A DNA stretch of 64,000 nucleotides, from NCBI GenBank assembly GCA_934617425.1, contig CAKTUD010000007.1, positions 18,133 to 82,132 of the forward strand, written 5' to 3'. The notes under the pieces were generated by a model. The model did no database searches, was not told the DNA's origin, and worked only from the letters and a program-made list of their open reading frames with translations. This document shows positions 61,847 through 64,000 of this stretch, piece by piece. Origin of the DNA: an uncultured Eggerthellaceae bacterium. Lineage in GTDB: Bacteria; Actinomycetota; Coriobacteriia; Coriobacteriales; Eggerthellaceae. The position numbers and the translations under genes are program-made. Each line of letters starts with the position of its first letter. Within the stretch, counting starts at the first letter, position 1.

Positions 61847-63757
61847 CTACCCCAGCAGATCCTTAACATTCTCGGGCGGATTATACGTCGGAACCGCCCG
61901 CTCCAAGGCGTCACGTGCTTCTTTATCGGTTAGCTCAAGCGATGCATCGAGATCGCTCAACTTGCTCTCAACCTCTTCGAAGCTCACTTCCTTGCCCGTC
62001 GAGATCATGATGCTTTTAAGCTTGGTCGGGAGCGTGTTCTCCTCGTTCATCAAAAGCTCTTCGTACATCTTCTCACCCGGACGCAAGCCGGTATAGACGA
62101 TCTTGATATCTTGATCCACGCGCAAGCCTGAAAGCGTGATTATACTCTTCGCCAAATCAACGATCTTTACTGGATCGCCCATATCCAAAATGAAAATCTC
62201 TCCGCCCTCGGCCATGCCGCCAGCCTGGATAACCAAACGCGAAGCCTCGGGGATGGTCATGAAAAAGCGCACAATATTTGGATCGGTAACCGTAACCGGT
62301 CCGCCCTCGGCAATCTGTTTCTTGAAAATCGGGATGACGCTACCGTTTGAACCAAGCACATTGCCGAAACGCACCGCAGCAAACACAGTCTGCGGAACGT
62401 CGGGATCCTTAAGCCCCGCAGCTTTTGCAGCCTCCTGCGCCTTCCGGTTTTCCTGAGCATAATGCTGGATGATCATCTCACCCATGCGCTTGGTTGCACC
62501 CATGACGGAAGTAGGATTCACAGCCTTGTCCGTCGAGATGAAAATAAATCGCTTCACGCCAAACTCGTTAGCCAAACGCACCGTATTCAGCGTGCCGAAA
62601 ACGTTGTTGCGGATAGCCTCGCGTGGGCAAACCTCCATCAATGGCACGTGCTTATGAGCGGCCGCGTGGAACACCGCATCAGGGCGATACTTGGCAAACA
62701 CATCGCGCAAGCGATCCTCTTGACAAACACTACCGATTTCAACACGCACGTCGATATCGTCGTACTGGCGCATGATCTCATTCTTAAGAAGATAAGCATC
62801 GTTTTCCCACATATCGAAAATAACGATTCTCTTGGGCGCAACGGTAGCCATCTGCCGGCAAAGTTCCGAGCCGATAGAGCCCGCACCGCCCGTAACCAGC
62901 ACCGTTTTTCCCGATATATAGCCACACACCATGCGCGTATTTAACACGATCTCCTCGCGACCAAGAAGGTCCGCAACGTCGACCTCACGCAATTGGATGT
63001 CGTCAATCTCATCGATAGTAAGCTCGCGAACATTAGGAAGCGTACGAAGCTGGCAATTGGTGGACGTGCAAATGCTGTAAATGCGCTTTCGCTCATCCAA
63101 AGAGGCCGATGGAATAGCGACGACGATCTGCTCGATATCAAAACGCGAAACCAGCTCAGGGATGTCCTCGCTTTTGCCAAGAACGCGGACCCCGTGGATA
63201 CGCTGCTTCTGTTTAGCTGGGTCGTCGTCGACGGCGACGATAGGGTCGCCCAACATGTTCGGATCGTTCGAGATCATGCGATTGATGGCAAGGCTGCCCG
63301 TCTCGCCAGCACCGACAACAAGCGTGCGTGGACGCTCAAGCTTTGCCGGCGCCGAATATTCGCGTTTCTTAGAGCGCAGCACCCTGAAAAGCATGCGCGC
63401 GCCGCCCACAAGGATGATTTGCAAAATCAAAGCCACGCAATACACGCGAATAGGAACCCATTCGCCGATAACCCACAGGAAAACGGCGCTGACAAGAATG
63501 CCCAATCCCACCGCAACGACGATGCGCAGCATATCGTCGGTGGAGGCATATTCCCAAAGATTGTTGTAGAGCCTGAAAGCCATATAGGTAAGCAGATTGA
63601 TAACAACCGCTATACCCAAAATGAAATAAATCTCGTGCGTTGCAAACAGAAACTTATCCTGAAGCGTTAAAACAGACCCCAGCCAATAAGCCGAAAAAGT
63701 GGCGATTACGTCCCAAACAACAAGAAAAGCCGTTCGCTTGGTAAAGCGTACTTCCAT
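61847..63757 (-). CDS. Membrane UDP-sugar 4,6-dehydratase (CapD/WbpM/PglF type)
   Basis: A 636-residue enzyme. Four membrane helices occupy residues about 10-130. A first Rossmann region follows (TLVVGAGETGSLAINRM), and from about residue 280 the catalytic SDR domain has VLVTGGAGSIGSELCRQ, FHAAAHKHVPLMEVCP, IFISTDKAVNPTSVMGATKR and RFGNVLGSNGSVIPIF. This is the FlaA1/CapD group, usually acting on UDP-GlcNAc to make a 4-keto-6-deoxy sugar such as the precursor of bacillosamine, FucNAc or QuiNAc. Serine-Thr-Asp-Lys replaces the common SYK triad, as is normal in large members. The ATG at 63757 follows GCGAGG. The frame runs on to 63829. Confidence 0.93.
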   Translation of the reverse strand: MEVRFTKRTAFLVVWDVIATFSAYWLGSVLTLQDKFLFATHEIYFILGIAVVINLLTYMAFRLYNNLWEYASTDDMLRIVVAVGLGILVSAVFLWVIGEWVPIRVYCVALILQIILVGGARMLFRVLRSKKREYSAPAKLERPRTLVVGAGETGSLAINRMISNDPNMLGDPIVAVDDDPAKQKQRIHGVRVLGKSEDIPELVSRFDIEQIVVAIPSASLDERKRIYSICTSTNCQLRTLPNVRELTIDEIDDIQLREVDVADLLGREEIVLNTRMVCGYISGKTVLVTGGAGSIGSELCRQMATVAPKRIVIFDMWENDAYLLKNEIMRQYDDIDVRVEIGSVCQEDRLRDVFAKYRPDAVFHAAAHKHVPLMEVCPREAIRNNVFGTLNTVRLANEFGVKRFIFISTDKAVNPTSVMGATKRMGEMIIQHYAQENRKAQEAAKAAGLKDPDVPQTVFAAVRFGNVLGSNGSVIPIFKKQIAEGGPVTVTDPNIVRFFMTIPEASRLVIQAGGMAEGGEIFILDMGDPVKIVDLAKSIITLSGLRVDQDIKIVYTGLRPGEKMYEELLMNEENTLPTKLKSIMISTGKEVSFEEVESKLSDLDASLELTDKEARDALERAVPTYNPPENVKDLLG

Positions 63758-63976
63758 ATCTAAGACCTCGCGTAAAACCGCGCAAAGCGAATGAACACAA
63801 GCTTTGCAGAGCAAACCGAGCGAAACCACGCTCGGATTCTCCCTCTTGAATTGACAGCCAAATAGCCTTTATTGCAACAATTGATTGTAATCCAATAAAA
63901 CAAGTAAAGAAGAAAGCATCGTCTCCCCCACAAAAAGACCCGCCGGGGGGAAGGGGCGGGAAGGAAAGAGAAAGGG

Positions 63977-64000
63977 GGCCGCAGGACTTGTCCTGCGGCC
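63977..64000. terminator. Perfect hairpin at the right edge
   Basis: GGCCGCAGGAC at 63977-63987 and its complement at 63990-64000 flank TT. On the minus strand it is followed by a pyrimidine tract, so it may end a gene lying beyond the window. The 219 bases between 63758 and here hold no gene and presumably the promoter of the dehydratase. Confidence 0.55.

Overview
The window reads as chromosomal DNA from a gut-type high-GC Gram-positive anaerobe of the class Coriobacteriia, most likely the family Eggerthellaceae. The genus cannot be fixed by eye. Pointers are a 12-TM LuxR regulator of the type common in that family, meso-diaminopimelate dehydrogenase, a bile salt hydrolase-like enzyme, rubrerythrin and a flavodiiron protein (anaerobic oxygen defence), and wall hydrolases built from ChW repeats. 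No tRNA, rRNA, CRISPR array or complete insertion sequence was recognised.

Bases 1-30,250 are mostly housekeeping, transport and stress genes in short operons: the 3' part of a flavodiiron protein, a DUF308 membrane protein, an MFS pump followed by adenine deaminase, diaminopimelate dehydrogenase, a PAP2 phosphatase, a choloylglycine hydrolase family enzyme, a diguanylate cyclase, release factor 3, an adjacent ClC/K+ channel pair with a TetR regulator, rubrerythrin, a LOG-family hydrolase, a 1307-residue surface protein co-oriented with its own TetR gene and preceded by a strong TetR-type operator, D-lactate dehydrogenase-like and endonuclease IV genes, a PTS_EIIC_2 membrane protein followed by a NiaR-type 3H regulator, a BASS-family transporter, a two-gene fluoride channel, a LuxR regulator and a PiT phosphate transporter with a Pho-box-like upstream repeat.

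Bases 30,500-63,760 form a large cell-surface glycopolymer locus. It encodes a two-component ABC exporter (TagG/TagH or Wzm/Wzt type), several glycosyltransferases, a winged-helix/LicC/LicA fusion for making CDP-choline, a polyprenyl-phosphate glycosyltransferase with DUF2304, a YidC/Oxa1 domain fused to a CDP-glycerol glycerophosphotransferase, a membrane sulfatase/phosphoglycerol-transferase-like protein, UDP-galactopyranose mutase, an acyltransferase, a three-domain GT2-DUF4422-GT8 enzyme, a complete dTDP-rhamnose set (rmlA, rmlB, rmlC-rmlD fusion), two very large ChW-repeat wall hydrolases (amidase and NlpC/P60) and a membrane UDP-sugar 4,6-dehydratase of the CapD/WbpM type. Together these suggest a phosphoglycerol-containing wall polymer carrying galactofuranose, rhamnose, acyl groups and possibly phosphocholine, next to the enzymes that remodel the wall carrying it. 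That reconstruction is inference. No LicD-type phosphocholine transferase is visible in the window.

Base composition is patchy inside this locus. The rml genes (about 50.0-53.5 kb) are much richer in G+C than the AT-richer glycosyltransferase genes on their left, which suggests separate acquisition. Decay is visible in two places: a HipA-like pseudogene near 38.1-38.9 kb and a graveyard near 59.9-61.8 kb holding LysR and MFS remnants. A 175-bp nested palindromic, MITE-like element lies at 33,332-33,506. Runs of eight or nine C/G lie inside four surface-related genes and are possible phase-variation tracts.
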